A stretch of 64,000 bases of DNA from Aquabacter sediminis (GTDB taxonomy: Bacteria > Pseudomonadota > Alphaproteobacteria > Rhizobiales > Xanthobacteraceae): positions 248,001-312,000 of the forward strand of contig NZ_JARBFX010000003.1 of the NCBI RefSeq assembly GCF_028863665.1. The letters run 5' to 3'. The notes under the pieces were generated by a model. The model searched no databases, was not told the origin of the DNA, and saw nothing but the letters and a program-made list of their open reading frames with translations. The position numbers were made by a program, and so were the translations under genes. This document shows, piece after piece, positions 1 through 8,651 of the stretch; the stretch's first letter is position 1; each line of letters opens with the position of its first letter.

Positions 1-526
1 GGAAGGGATGGGCCGGATCGATGGCGAGCGGGGTCAGCACCGGGAAGACATGGTGCAGGAAGTGCTTTTCCAGGGCAGCAAGGTCGCTGGCGGTGATTTC
101 GGCGCCATCCACCAGGCGAATGCCGGTGGCGGCCAGTTCCACGCGCAGCTCGCGCCAGCGGGCCTGCTGGTCGAAGATCAGCTTGCCCGCCTCGTTCATG
201 ATCTTGGCAAGCTGGTCGGTCGGGCTGAGGCCGTCCGGGCTCGGCGTCGTGACGCCTTCGCTGATCTGTTCCTTCAGGCCGGCGACGCGGACCATGAAGA
301 ACTCGTCCAGGTTGTTGGCCGAGATGGACAGGAAGCGCAGTTGCTCCAGCAGCGGGTGTGTGGAGTTGGAGGCCTCCTCCAGCACCCGACGATTGAAGTG
401 CAGCCAGGAAATCTCGCGATTGATGAAGCGGTCCGGCGAATGGCGCAGGTCGCTGACGGGGCTCTCCTGGGGTGCGGGAGCAGCGTCCTCCACCACGGAA
501 AGGGCTGCTGTCTCGTTCGCGCTCAT
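1..526 (-). CDS. ppk: Polyphosphate kinase 1, N-terminal part (runs off the window)
   Basis: Makes long-chain inorganic polyphosphate from ATP at the membrane/cytoplasm. About 175 N-terminal residues are visible. After a roughly 30-residue variable leader comes the PPK1 N-domain signature [20 protein letters not shown] (from about residue 33), then [11 protein letters not shown], followed by the start of the helical head domain. The catalytic histidines lie outside the window. The ATG at 526 opens MSANETAAL. The gene lies 65 bp downstream of hdaA on the same strand, so it is probably part of the pgsA-perM-hdaA-ppk series. The exopolyphosphatase gene ppx is on the same strand at about 5.5-6.6 kb, so synthesis and breakdown enzymes are near each other but not adjacent. 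Identification is firm from the motifs. Confidence 0.93.
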   Translation of the reverse strand, partial: MSANETAALSVVEDAAPAPQESPVSDLRHSPDRFINREISWLHFNRRVLEEASNSTHPLLEQLRFLSISANNLDEFFMVRVAGLKEQISEGVTTPSPDGLSPTDQLAKIMNEAGKLIFDQQARWRELRVELAATGIRLVDGAEITASDLAALEKHFLHHVFPVLTPLAIDPAHPF

Positions 527-591
527 GTGCAATCCCCCAAATTCGCCCGGACCATGGCGATCTTGCATGACCGCTCTATGACAGTCCCGTG

Positions 592-1284
592 TCAGGGCGC
601 GTCATCATCTTCGGGCGCATCCATCTCCGCACGCAAGACCTCGGCTGCCAGCGCGCGCGTCACGGGACGCCTGGCGGCCAGCGCAGCGCGGTCGATGGCG
701 GCCACCAGGGTCTGGGCGCCATCGACGGACCGGGGCATGCGTCGCAGAAGATATTGGACCGTCGCCTCGTCCACCTGAATCTGGCGGTCAGAGAAAAGCT
801 TCACCAGCACGGCGGCGAGCAGGCTGTCGTCGGCGGGCACGATCTCCACCACCGGAATGGCGCGCAGGCGCGAGACCAGATCGGGCGTGACCAGAGGCAG
901 AGCGGCGAGCGGTGTGCGCGCGGTCATCAGCACATGGGCACCCTGCTCGCGGGCGAGATTGAGAAGGTGAAACAGCGCGGGCTCGTCCAGGCGGCCCGAG
1001 GTCAGGTCCTCGACCACGAGGGCGCCCGTCTCGAGCGCCGCCGGTACACCCGGCTTGTCGAGTGCTGCCGCTTGCACCGTCCGTGCACCGGCCTCGCGCG
1101 CGAAGATGGCAGCCAGATGGCTCTTGCCGGCACCGGCGGGGCCCACCAGCCCGACCACCGGTCCTGGCCAGTCGGGATAGGAATCAATCAGCGCCAAAGC
1201 CGCCGCATTGCCGGGCGCGGCGAGGAAATCCTCGCGCAGCAAGGCGGCAGTCGGCGGCAAGTCCAGTGGCAATTGGCGGCTCAT
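592..1284 (-). CDS. hdaA: DnaA-related regulatory inactivator HdaA
   Basis: A 230-residue AAA+ protein of the DnaA/Hda family. In alphaproteobacteria such as Caulobacter, HdaA works with the DNA-loaded beta clamp to stimulate ATP hydrolysis by DnaA and so prevent re-initiation of replication. The start used (MSRQLPLDL) puts the clamp-binding peptide QLPLDL at residues 4-9, exactly at the N-terminus as in Hda, and has a GAGGA-type ribosome site about 5 bases upstream. An in-frame ATG at 1302 would add six residues but has no good ribosome site. Walker A is GPAGAGKS at about 48-55. A full DnaA-type DNA-binding domain is absent, as expected for Hda. It begins about 20 bp after the perM stop, so the two are probably cotranscribed. 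Confidence 0.9.
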   Translation of the reverse strand: MSRQLPLDLPPTAALLREDFLAAPGNAAALALIDSYPDWPGPVVGLVGPAGAGKSHLAAIFAREAGARTVQAAALDKPGVPAALETGALVVEDLTSGRLDEPALFHLLNLAREQGAHVLMTARTPLAALPLVTPDLVSRLRAIPVVEIVPADDSLLAAVLVKLFSDRQIQVDEATVQYLLRRMPRSVDGAQTLVAAIDRAALAARRPVTRALAAEVLRAEMDAPEDDDAP

Positions 1285-1305
1285 CTGTCCTCGGCTGGCC
1301 ATGGG

Positions 1306-2388
1306 TCAGCGCATGTCCGCGGTCGGTCCGTCGCCGCCGGTATAAAGCGGGCTCTGGAAATATTGCCGGAACGCGAAGCGCACGAGCACGCCAACCGCCG
1401 CGGTCAGCGGCACGGCCAGCAGCAGGCCGACAAAGCCGAACAGATAGCCGAAGGCGAACAGGGCGAACATGAGCCACACCGGATGCACGCCGATGCTGTC
1501 GCCCACCAGCTTGGGCGAGAGGATGTAGCCCTCCACCGTCTGGCCGGCGAGGAAGATGGCGAGGATGGTTCCGATCATGGCCCAGTCGGGAAAGAACTGC
1601 ACGATGGCGATCCCCATGGCGAGCACCAGGCCGGTCATGGAGCCCACATATGGGATAAAAGTAATGAGCCCCGACACAATGCCAATGAGCAGGCCGAAAT
1701 TAAGGCCGGCCATGGTCAGGGCCACCGCATAGAAGGTGCCCAGCAGCAGGCAGACAAGGGCCTGGCCGCGGATGAAGCCCGCAACCGCCATGTCCATCTC
1801 ACGCCCCAGGCGTCGCACCACCGGCCGCTGATGCACGGGGATCCAGCTGTCTACCGCATGCAGCATGGCCGGCCAGTCGCACAGCACATAGAAGACCACC
1901 ACCGGCGTCACCACCATCAGCGCGAACACCGAGATCAGCGCCTGCCCGCCGGACCACAAGGAGGTCAGGAAGCCGAGCATGTAGGTGACGCCCTGGGACA
2001 TGAGGTCGGACAGGGAGCGCTGGATGTCCGGCAGCCGGTCGCCGAAGAAATGGTCGATCCATTCCCGGTTCTCCTGCGTGACCAGCCGCTGCAGGCGCGT
2101 CACGTAGCCGGGCATGTTCTGGATGAACTCGAACAGCTGGCTGGACAGGAGCGGCAGCACCACCAGAAGGAGGATCACCACCACCAGCACCAGGAGGCCC
2201 ACAATCGCCAGCGCCGCGGGTGTGCGCGCCAGCCCCAGGCGCGCCATCCGCTCCACCAGCGGGTTGAGGAAATAGGCAATGGCGATGCCAACCACGAAGG
2301 GCAGCAGGATGCCGCGCAGGAGCCATAGGGCGCAAATGAGCGCCACCAGGGCCCCGATCCAGAACCGCAATTGCAGCTGAAGCGCCAT
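1306..2388 (-). CDS. perM: AI-2E/PerM family transporter
   Basis: A 360-residue polytopic inner-membrane protein of the AI-2 exporter-like/PerM family (UPF0118). Hydrophobic segments lie near the N-terminus (ALVALICALWLL, then GIAIAYFLNP) and there is a cluster of helices in the C-terminal half. FIPYVGSM and the glycine/proline-rich loops match the family. The substrate is unknown: some members have been linked to autoinducer-2 or sodium/proton transport, but this cannot be assigned here. The start at 2388 (MALQLQLRFW) has a near-perfect AAGGGAGG ribosome site, which excludes the longer ORF from 2442. It lies between pgsA and hdaA, an order often seen in Hyphomicrobiales. Confidence 0.88.
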   Translation of the reverse strand: MALQLQLRFWIGALVALICALWLLRGILLPFVVGIAIAYFLNPLVERMARLGLARTPAALAIVGLLVLVVVILLLVVLPLLSSQLFEFIQNMPGYVTRLQRLVTQENREWIDHFFGDRLPDIQRSLSDLMSQGVTYMLGFLTSLWSGGQALISVFALMVVTPVVVFYVLCDWPAMLHAVDSWIPVHQRPVVRRLGREMDMAVAGFIRGQALVCLLLGTFYAVALTMAGLNFGLLIGIVSGLITFIPYVGSMTGLVLAMGIAIVQFFPDWAMIGTILAIFLAGQTVEGYILSPKLVGDSIGVHPVWLMFALFAFGYLFGFVGLLLAVPLTAAVGVLVRFAFRQYFQSPLYTGGDGPTADMR

Positions 2389-2451
2389 CGCGCCTCCCTT
2401 CGAGCATGCAGGGCAGGACGAGGGCCTGCGAGGCCGGCGCACCCCTGGCCG

Positions 2452-2982
2452 TCAGCCGGCCGCGTGGCGCATCCACTCGGCGAGATAGGCCGCTGCGGAA
2501 AGGGCCGTCAAGAGGCCCACCGCCAGAAGGCCGAGTTGGAAGGCGTAGCCCAGCGAAACACCGAAACCCTCGGCCGCCAGCACCATGGCGGCGAAGGCGA
2601 TCTGAGCGGTGGTGTTGACCTTCGAGACCACCAGCGGTCGGATCGTCACCGGCCGCGCCATGAGGGCGGAGAGCATGATGGCGCCGATGATCATTACGTC
2701 CCGCGCCACCACGGCGATGGCGACCCAGCGTGGGATCAGGCCGGAAATGGCCAGCGTCACATAGATGGAGACCAGCAATGCCTTGTCGGCCAGGGGGTCG
2801 AGATAGGCGCCAAGCTCGGTCTGCATGCCGAAATTCTTGGCCAGAAACCCGTCAATAGCATCCGACACCCCGGCGAGGAGGAACAGCCAGAAGGCAAGCT
2901 GCACCTCCCCGGAGGCAATGGCCCACACCACGATGGGCACCAGCAGGATGCGGCCCAGCGTGATGAGGTTCGGCAGGCTCAC
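2452..2982 (-). CDS. pgsA: CDP-alcohol phosphatidyltransferase (PgsA-like)
   Basis: An integral membrane enzyme that transfers a phosphatidyl group from CDP-diacylglycerol to an alcohol, most likely glycerol 3-phosphate (phosphatidylglycerophosphate synthesis). The alternative acceptor phosphatidylglycerol (cardiolipin synthase) is possible, because the family cannot be subdivided by motif alone. The CDP-alcohol signature is present at about 41-66: DAIDG, two residues, AK, eight residues, G-x3-D-x3-D (GAYLDPLAD). The usual AR of the motif is AK here. At least four hydrophobic helices follow. The start is GTG at 2982, with GGGGAG upstream. It sits 15 bp downstream of the SDR gene and just upstream of perM. 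Confidence 0.82.
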   Translation of the reverse strand: MSLPNLITLGRILLVPIVVWAIASGEVQLAFWLFLLAGVSDAIDGFLAKNFGMQTELGAYLDPLADKALLVSIYVTLAISGLIPRWVAIAVVARDVMIIGAIMLSALMARPVTIRPLVVSKVNTTAQIAFAAMVLAAEGFGVSLGYAFQLGLLAVGLLTALSAAAYLAEWMRHAAG

Positions 2983-2997
2983 GGGGTGCTCCCCGCC

Positions 2998-3768
2998 TCA
3001 GGACCGCTTGATGGCGAACGGCCCGAAGCTCTGGTGACTCGCCATGGCCTGGATGCGGGTGATGTTCACGTGGCGCGGCAAGGTGGTGCAGAAGAAGATC
3101 TGCTCGGCAATATCCTCGCCGGTCATGGGGGCGACGCCCTCATAGACCTTGCCGGCGCGCCCCTCGTCGCCCTTGAAGCGCACCACGGAGAATTCCGTCT
3201 CGGTGAGGCCGGGTTCCACGTTGGTGACGCGCACGCCGGTGCCCACCACATCCGCCCACAGATTGAGCGCGAACTGCTTCACGAAGGCCTTGGTGGCCCC
3301 ATAGGTGTTGCCGCCCGGATAGGGATAGTCGCCAGCCACCGAGCCCGTGAGCACCACATGGCCTTCCTTGCGGGCCACCATGCCCGGCAGCGCGGCCCGC
3401 ACGGTGTAGAGCAGGCCCTTCACATTGGTGTCGACCATCTCTTCCCAATCGGAGAGATGCGCCTCCTGGGCCGGCTCCAGGCCAAGCGCCAGACCCGCAT
3501 TGGCGCACACCACATTGATGCCCGCGAAAGCCTCGGGCAGCCCGGCGAGGGCGGCGGTGGTGGCTTCATAATCGCGCACGTCCAATTCCAGGCAGTGCAC
3601 ATGGTCGCCCAGTTCCGCGGCCATCGCGGCCAGTCTGTCGGCCCTGCGCCCCGCCAGCACCACACGCGCGCCGGCGCCCGCATAGCGCCGCGCAGCGGCC
3701 GCGCCGATGCCGGAGGTCGCGCCGGTGATGAGCACGGTCAAGGTCTTCGGATCCAGCATCTGATACAT
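2998..3768 (-). CDS. SDR family NAD(P)-dependent oxidoreductase (YdfG-like)
   Basis: A 256-residue classical short-chain dehydrogenase, cytosolic. It has the cofactor motif TGATSGIG (15-22), NAG (90-92), catalytic Ser143, and YGATK with Tyr156 and Lys160. The basic pair in LAGRRADR after the second strand suggests a preference for NADP(H). Overall sequence is closest to the YdfG/serine-dehydrogenase type (3-hydroxy acid or malonic semialdehyde reductase), but the true substrate is unknown. The start at 3768 has GGAG seven bases upstream; a second Met at residue 4 is possible. It is first in a same-strand series running SDR, pgsA, perM, hdaA, ppk with short gaps. Confidence 0.83.
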   Translation of the reverse strand: MYQMLDPKTLTVLITGATSGIGAAAARRYAGAGARVVLAGRRADRLAAMAAELGDHVHCLELDVRDYEATTAALAGLPEAFAGINVVCANAGLALGLEPAQEAHLSDWEEMVDTNVKGLLYTVRAALPGMVARKEGHVVLTGSVAGDYPYPGGNTYGATKAFVKQFALNLWADVVGTGVRVTNVEPGLTETEFSVVRFKGDEGRAGKVYEGVAPMTGEDIAEQIFFCTTLPRHVNITRIQAMASHQSFGPFAIKRS

Positions 3769-4144
3769 GGCTGCGCTCCACAGGATTTCTTCGCCGGCAG
3801 GAATAGAGGAAGAGTGGCCCCTTTGAACACATGCTCACGGCATTTTTTGGCAACGGGTCGGCAGGCTTGGCCCTCTCACGTTGTGTGATTGTGTTATGGG
3901 AGGCAACCGGACTTCAAGTGTGATCCACTGCGGCTATTGTGTCGCAGAGGATGTGGGGGTCATTCTCCTGCCATGTTCTGCCGGAAAGTGTTCCGGCTCA
4001 CGGTCTCCTGTGGGGGGCGATCGGGCCAGGGAATCTGAAGTTGCCGTTAAGGCTGTTGCACGTTGCGGGGTGAGCCGGTCGGCGGATCAGGTTAGGCTTT
4101 GAAATTGGTATCGCGCGTGTCGCGGTGCGTGCGGAGACATTTGG
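3769..4144. other. Divergent intergenic region (SDR gene / lipoprotein gene)
   Basis: This 376-bp gap separates the divergent SDR and Inh-lipoprotein genes and must hold both promoters. A 73-codon plus-strand ORF at 3881-4102 is cysteine-rich and low in similarity to anything I know; it has no convincing ribosome site and I do not regard it as a gene. No clear dyad or RNA element was seen. The stretch from about 3890 to 3970 is lower in GC than the genes on either side, as expected of a promoter region. Confidence 0.5.
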
Positions 4145-4738
4145 ATGAAGGCAGTTCCCGCGGCAGCGGTGTTGGTATCGGCCTTGGCACTTGCCGGGTG
4201 CAGCACGGAGTTGGGCGGCTTCGGCACCAAACCCACTGCAATGGATTCACCTCCGCCTCTTTCGGCGCCGACCGCCTCGGTTGAGACGGCGCCCATGCCC
4301 GCGCCCAATTCCACGGCGTCCATTGCCCGCCCCACCACCGGAGCCGCAGCTGCCACCGCAGGCGCCGCCGTGACGCCCACCACCACCGCCTCCAACGTTC
4401 CCCTAACACCCCCGCCCACCAACCCGGGCGGTGTGGCCTATGCGGCCAGCAATGCGCAGGAACAGCTCTCCGGCGCCTGGACTTTCGCGTGGGACGAAGG
4501 CCGGCGCACCTGTCCACTCACCCTGTCCACTGCGCGCGGCGCCAGCGGCCTTGCGGCGCAAGCGGACATTTCCTGCCCGAGCGAAATCTTCATGACCAAA
4601 GGCTGGGACGTGATGGGCTCGGATCTGGTGCTCCAGAACCATGTGGGCAAGGTGACTGCTCGCCTCCAGCCCGACGGCGCCAATCGCTATGTCGGCACCA
4701 TCCTGGACAACAACCAGCAGATCGCCCTCACCCGCTGA
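4145..4738 (+). CDS. Lipoprotein with AprI/Inh protease-inhibitor domain (Omp19-like)
   Basis: A 197-residue exported lipoprotein. The signal peptide ends in the lipobox LALAGC with Cys19 as the lipidated residue. A proline/alanine/threonine-rich linker of about 80 residues follows, then a C-terminal domain of about 90 residues resembling the metalloprotease inhibitor Inh/AprI. That domain has LSGAWTF, a cysteine pair (RRTCPL and DISCPS) likely to form the family disulfide, and a final NNQQIALTR strand. The architecture matches Brucella Omp19, an outer-membrane lipoprotein with reported protease-inhibiting activity. The protease target here is unknown; no secreted metalloprotease is encoded nearby. 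It is a single gene, convergent with rlmE. Confidence 0.82.
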   Translation: MKAVPAAAVLVSALALAGCSTELGGFGTKPTAMDSPPPLSAPTASVETAPMPAPNSTASIARPTTGAAAATAGAAVTPTTTASNVPLTPPPTNPGGVAYAASNAQEQLSGAWTFAWDEGRRTCPLTLSTARGASGLAAQADISCPSEIFMTKGWDVMGSDLVLQNHVGKVTARLQPDGANRYVGTILDNNQQIALTR

Positions 4739-4789
4739 TCAGGCGCTGCAGCACGGTACGCTGCACCGGCCCGCGAACCGGGACGCTCT

Positions 4790-5515
4790 TCAGTCGTCCC
4801 CGTCTTCCTCATGACCCACGAGGGCCGCCTTGCCGCGAAAGCCGGTGGCCAGCACGTAGAGTTCCGCCGAATCGGCGCGGCTCGCGGGCGGCTTGATGTG
4901 GCGCACCTGGGAAAAGTCCCGCTTCAGGTCCGCCAGCAGCACCCCTTCCGTGCCACCCTGCAGAACCTTGGCCACGAACACACCGCCTGGCGCAAGCACC
5001 TGGCGGGCGAAGTCGGCCGCCAGTTCCACCAGGCCCACGATCTTCAGATGATCGGTCTGCTTGTGGCCGGTGGCATTGGCCGCCATGTCGGACATGACGA
5101 GATCCGCTGGCCCGCCCAGCATCTCCAGAAGGCGCTCGGGGGCCTCCGGGGTCAGGAAGTCGAGTTGCGCGAACTGGACGCCGGGAATGGATTCCATTTC
5201 CAGCAGGTCGATGGCCACCACCTTACCCTGCCCTTCGGCGAGACCGATCTTGCGCGCGGCCACCTGGCTCCAGCCGCCGGGCGCCGCGCCCAGATCCACC
5301 ACACGCATGCCGCGCTTCAGGAAGTGGACCTTTTCGTCCATCTCGATGAGCTTGTAGGCGGCGCGCGAGCGCCAGCCCTCCCGCTTGGCGCGGGCCACGT
5401 AGGGGTCGTTCAGCTGGCGCTGCAGCCATTTCTGGGACGAGGTGGTGCGGCCGCGCGCAGTCTTCACGCGCACCTTCAGCGGGCGCCCGTCCGGCCCCTT
5501 GGGAGCAGATGTCAC
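4790..5515 (-). CDS. rlmE: 23S rRNA (uridine2552-2'-O)-methyltransferase RlmE
   Basis: An RrmJ/FtsJ-type SAM-dependent methyltransferase that modifies U2552 of 23S rRNA during 50S assembly. Seen: the SAM site VVDLGAAPGGWSQ, and the K-D-K-E catalytic set in SRAAYKL, VMSDMA, VAKVLQG and SAELYVLA. The GTG start at 5515 overlaps the ppx stop (GTGA) and has GGGAG upstream, giving 241 residues. An in-frame GTG at 5557 would give 255 residues but lies deeper inside ppx. The basic N-terminal tail is usual for alphaproteobacterial members. Expression is probably coupled to translation of ppx. Confidence 0.93.
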   Translation of the reverse strand: MTSAPKGPDGRPLKVRVKTARGRTTSSQKWLQRQLNDPYVARAKREGWRSRAAYKLIEMDEKVHFLKRGMRVVDLGAAPGGWSQVAARKIGLAEGQGKVVAIDLLEMESIPGVQFAQLDFLTPEAPERLLEMLGGPADLVMSDMAANATGHKQTDHLKIVGLVELAADFARQVLAPGGVFVAKVLQGGTEGVLLADLKRDFSQVRHIKPPASRADSAELYVLATGFRGKAALVGHEEDGDD

Positions 5516-6630
5516 GCCTGGGGCTCCCGCGCGCAGTCGGCCCTGTGACGGCGCCACGCGCCGTCAGCCCGCATCAATTGCACCAGCATACCCTCCCTGA
5601 GACCGCGATCGGCCACGCGAAGCCGATCGGTGGGGAAGGTCTCGCGTATCGCTTCCATGATCGCGCATCCCGCCAAAACCAGATCAGCGCGCTGGGCGCC
5701 GATGCAGGGATTGGAGACGCGCTCCTCGAACGACATGCCCATGAGCCGATCCACCACGCAGTTGATGTCCTGCGCGTGGAGCCAGGCGCCGTCAACCCGG
5801 GTGCGGTCATAGCGGGCCAGTCCCAGGTGAATGCCTGCCACCGTGGTGACGGTGCCGGAGGTGCCGAGCAGGTGCATGCGCCCCGGCGGGCGCACACCCC
5901 AACTCTGGCGCACGCCGTCCAGCATGGCGGCCACTTCGCCCACCATGGCCTCGAACAATTCGCGGGACACCTTCACGCCGCCATGGCGCTCGGCCAGCGA
6001 GACGACGCCCACCGGCAGGGACACCCAGGAGCGGATTCGCGCCCGCGGGGGGCCGTCATCGCCGGAGGCGCGGCGGCCGAGCCACACCACTTCCGTCGAA
6101 CCGCCCCCGATGTCGAACAGGATCGCACCCTCGCAGGTCGGGTCCACCAACGGGGCGCAGCCGGCGGCAGCAAGGCCGGCCTCGGTGCGGCGGTCAACCA
6201 CATCCAGCACCAGCCCCGTCCGCTCGGTGACCCGGGCGCAGAAATCCGGACCGTTGGCCGCCGCACGGCAGGCTTCGGTGGCGATGATACGTGCGCGGGA
6301 AACGCCACGCGCCTCGATCTTGGCGGCGCACACCTCAAGAGCCGCCACGGCCCGGTCCATGGCCGCATCGCACAGACGCCCGGAGGAGGCCACGCCCTCG
6401 CCGAGCCGGACGATTCGGGAGAACGCATCCACCACGCGGAAATTCCGTGGTGTCGGGCGGGCAATGAGGAGACGGCAATTGTTGGTGCCGAGGTCGAGGG
6501 CGGCATAGACGCGATCGCTCCGCGCGCCCGGCCCAAGGCCGGCCCCGCCGCGTGCGTCCCAAGGAGCGCCATTGCGTTCCTGGACAGACAGCGCCGAACC
6601 CTCTGCGGGCCCGTGCGTCTCGTCCCTCAT
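5512..6630 (-). CDS. ppx: Exopolyphosphatase / Ppx-GppA phosphatase
   Basis: A 372-residue Ppx/GppA enzyme of the sugar kinase/Hsp70/actin superfamily, which removes terminal phosphate from polyphosphate and/or guanosine pentaphosphate. Motifs: the phosphate-1 loop AALDLGTNNCRLLI after a leader of about 40 residues, the EACRAAANG segment, the phosphate-2 loop FDIGGGSTEVVW, and the GTSGTVTT adenosine/phosphate motif. It is shorter than E. coli Ppx (513), because only the two N-terminal domains are present, the common alphaproteobacterial form. The start at 6630 has AGGGGA five bases upstream. It overlaps rlmE by four bases. Whether polyP or pppGpp is the main substrate cannot be told from sequence. 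Confidence 0.9.
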   Translation of the reverse strand: MRDETHGPAEGSALSVQERNGAPWDARGGAGLGPGARSDRVYAALDLGTNNCRLLIARPTPRNFRVVDAFSRIVRLGEGVASSGRLCDAAMDRAVAALEVCAAKIEARGVSRARIIATEACRAAANGPDFCARVTERTGLVLDVVDRRTEAGLAAAGCAPLVDPTCEGAILFDIGGGSTEVVWLGRRASGDDGPPRARIRSWVSLPVGVVSLAERHGGVKVSRELFEAMVGEVAAMLDGVRQSWGVRPPGRMHLLGTSGTVTTVAGIHLGLARYDRTRVDGAWLHAQDINCVVDRLMGMSFEERVSNPCIGAQRADLVLAGCAIMEAIRETFPTDRLRVADRGLREGMLVQLMRADGAWRRHRADCAREPQA

Positions 6631-6796
6631 TTTCGTCCCCTTGCGCCGTTCGGACGCCCGCTCTCAAGCAGGCTTCCCCGGCTGCTTAGCCATCACGTTG
6701 AAAGAAATGTAAGCAGCGCGGATGCCAAGCGCAATCGAGCCGGCGCCAGGAGACGCCGGTTCGAGGCGAAAATGCGGAATGAGGGGTGGGACCGGC

Positions 6797-7546
6797 CTAT
6801 TCGGCGGCAGCCCGTCCGGCGAGGTCGAGCGTCAGTCCGGCGGCGAGCGCATCCACCCGGAACGCCTTCACTGCGTCGAGCGACAGTTCCATGGCGGTCT
6901 TGGAGCCGAGCGACGGCAGCTTCTTCAGCACGTCGGCGGGGGCGGTGATGATGTGGCAGCCCATGCGGTCCGCCTCGATCACGTTCCACACCTCGCGGGT
7001 GGAGGCCCAGATGACTTCCACATTGGCGGTCTGGCGGGAGAGCTCCACCGCCTTGGAAACAGCCGGCACATAGTCGATGCCAAGGTCCGCGAGGCGGCCG
7101 GCAAAGACGGAAATGCAGGAGGGCGCCCCACCGGCGAGCGCCGCGACGCCCGCTTCCACCTGCTCGGTGGCGAAGATGGCGGTGAGGTTCACCTTCACCC
7201 CGTCCTGGGTCAGGTCGCGCACCAATTCGTAGAGCGTCTCGCCGCGTGTCGTGGACACCGGCAGCTTCACATGCACGTTCTCGCCCCAGGTGGCGATGAC
7301 GCGGGCCTGGGCGCGCATTTCGGGGATGTCGTCAGAGAAGACCTCGAAGGAGATGTGCCGGTCCGGCACCGCCGCGACAAGGTCGCGGGCATAGGCCTCA
7401 TAGTCCGAGACGCCGGCCTTGCGAAGCAAGGATGGGTTGGTGGTGAAGCCCGCAATGTGGGCGTGGCGCGCCATGTCGACGATCTGGGCCTTGTCGGCAC
7501 CATCCGTGAAAAGCTTCACCTTCAACGCTTCGAGCGTCACGGACAT
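6797..7546 (-). CDS. tal: Transaldolase-family protein (short form)
   Basis: A 249-residue class I aldolase of the transaldolase/fructose-6-phosphate aldolase group. Visible are FTTNPSL (Asn37), the Schiff-base lysine in NVHVKLPV (Lys94), NLTAIF, and ISVFAGRLAD. It is longer than the 215-220 residue FSA/MipB type and shorter than classical TalB (about 317). It may act as a pentose-phosphate transaldolase or as a fructose-6-phosphate aldolase-like enzyme; sequence alone does not decide. The start at 7546 follows a GGAAG-like ribosome site. It lies 135 bp downstream of the chorismate-mutase gene on the same strand. Confidence 0.85.
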   Translation of the reverse strand: MSVTLEALKVKLFTDGADKAQIVDMARHAHIAGFTTNPSLLRKAGVSDYEAYARDLVAAVPDRHISFEVFSDDIPEMRAQARVIATWGENVHVKLPVSTTRGETLYELVRDLTQDGVKVNLTAIFATEQVEAGVAALAGGAPSCISVFAGRLADLGIDYVPAVSKAVELSRQTANVEVIWASTREVWNVIEADRMGCHIITAPADVLKKLPSLGSKTAMELSLDAVKAFRVDALAAGLTLDLAGRAAAE

Positions 7547-7681
7547 CTTCCGGTCCTTCCCTTGCCGCGGCGCGCGCCGCTTCTTTCCTATGCCGCGCGA
7601 TTGCGGCGCGCGGATGAAACTGCCGAGCAGCCGACGCCCATATGGCGCCGGAGCGCATGTCTTTCCAGTATTTTTGCTGGG

Positions 7682-8500
7682 TTATTTTCCGGGCGGGATG
7701 GGAAGAGCCACCCGGCCCAGTTCGCGGGCGACGGCCGGAACCGGCACATCCGGGCCGAACGCCACCAGCATCTCCCCTGCCCCACGCGCCAGGACCGTGC
7801 CGGGGGTCGCGCCTTCCGGGAGCACCGCCAGCACCATGTCGGCGCCGGACACGTCCGTGGCCTGGCGGGCGAGGATCAAGAGATCCGGTGCAAGCGCATC
7901 GCGCAGCAAAGGCGCGGACGCCACGATGGCGAGGCCCTGCGGCACCGCGCGCCACCACTCCCCCGCCGGAGGAAGCGCCACCGCGTCCGCGTGCCCCTCC
8001 GCAAGGGCGGCGAAGGCAGACGTTGCATCCGGGGAGACGGAGACGGGAATCGCGGCCCCGAAGAAATCCTTGGCGACACCGAAGCCGGCGGTGCCGGTGC
8101 CTTGCGTCACCAGGACCGAGAAGTCTGGCTTCTGCGTCCGAATCGAGGCCGCGATGATGTTGGTCCAGATGGAGGCGATGGCCTGCGGCGTAGGCGCGCC
8201 CCCGCTGCGTGCGATCAGAACCCGGATCAACGAGGCCTGCCGGCCGGGGCGAAACACCGGCCCACCGGCCACCGTCTTTGTGGCCCCCACTTCCGCCACG
8301 ACGGCGGTACGTTCCCCCAGCAGTTTCAGGATCTCGCCGTCGATGCGATCAATCTCCTGGCGCAGCACCGGGAGAGGACGGGGGGACGATTGCGCCGAGG
8401 CCTCCCCGCCACCCAGCGACACCGCCATCGGAATGAGGAAAACGCAGCCAATCGCCGCGCCGAGGGCAATACGGTAAGGGGGCGTTAACCAAGATGGCAC
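7682..8500 (-). CDS. Chorismate mutase (AroQ type) with hydrophobic leader and PBP-like C-terminal region
   Basis: A 272-residue protein. Residues 1-38 contain a hydrophobic stretch (ALGAAIGCVFLIPMAVSL) followed by EASAQS, which looks like a signal peptide or anchor. An AroQ-type chorismate mutase helix region follows (LRQEIDRIDGEILKLLGERTAVV, a lysine after 'GAT', then FRPGRQ). The remaining 150 or so residues resemble the reduced periplasmic-binding-like domain found behind chorismate mutase in many Hyphomicrobiales, a relic of prephenate dehydratase. The start is GTG at 8500 with GAGG upstream; an internal ATG at 8428 would remove most of the hydrophobic stretch and give a cytosolic enzyme. 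So location, cytosolic or exported, hangs on the start site. Related enzymes make prephenate for Phe/Tyr synthesis. Confidence 0.72.
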   Translation of the reverse strand: MPSWLTPPYRIALGAAIGCVFLIPMAVSLGGGEASAQSSPRPLPVLRQEIDRIDGEILKLLGERTAVVAEVGATKTVAGGPVFRPGRQASLIRVLIARSGGAPTPQAIASIWTNIIAASIRTQKPDFSVLVTQGTGTAGFGVAKDFFGAAIPVSVSPDATSAFAALAEGHADAVALPPAGEWWRAVPQGLAIVASAPLLRDALAPDLLILARQATDVSGADMVLAVLPEGATPGTVLARGAGEMLVAFGPDVPVPAVARELGRVALPIPPGK

Positions 8501-8651
8501 GTTCTGGACCTCGGAGCGCAGTGGAAAGGCTTCGGAAATAGGCTACCGCCATGCTGGCAAGTGCGCGGGAGCGCGTCGAGGGATTTCCCGACCGACGCCG
8601 CCCGTGCACCCGCCCCTCGCTCCCCGGGAGCGCACGGTTGCAGAGGACGTG

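Noticed and set aside
589-2328. 579-codon plus-strand ORF
   Set aside because: Lies antisense to hdaA and perM, is rich in His/Gln/Arg/Gly in the way of GC-rich antisense frames, and has no recognisable motif.
3881-4102. 73-codon ORF between the SDR and lipoprotein genes
   Set aside because: No ribosome site, no known motif, odd composition; more likely promoter DNA.
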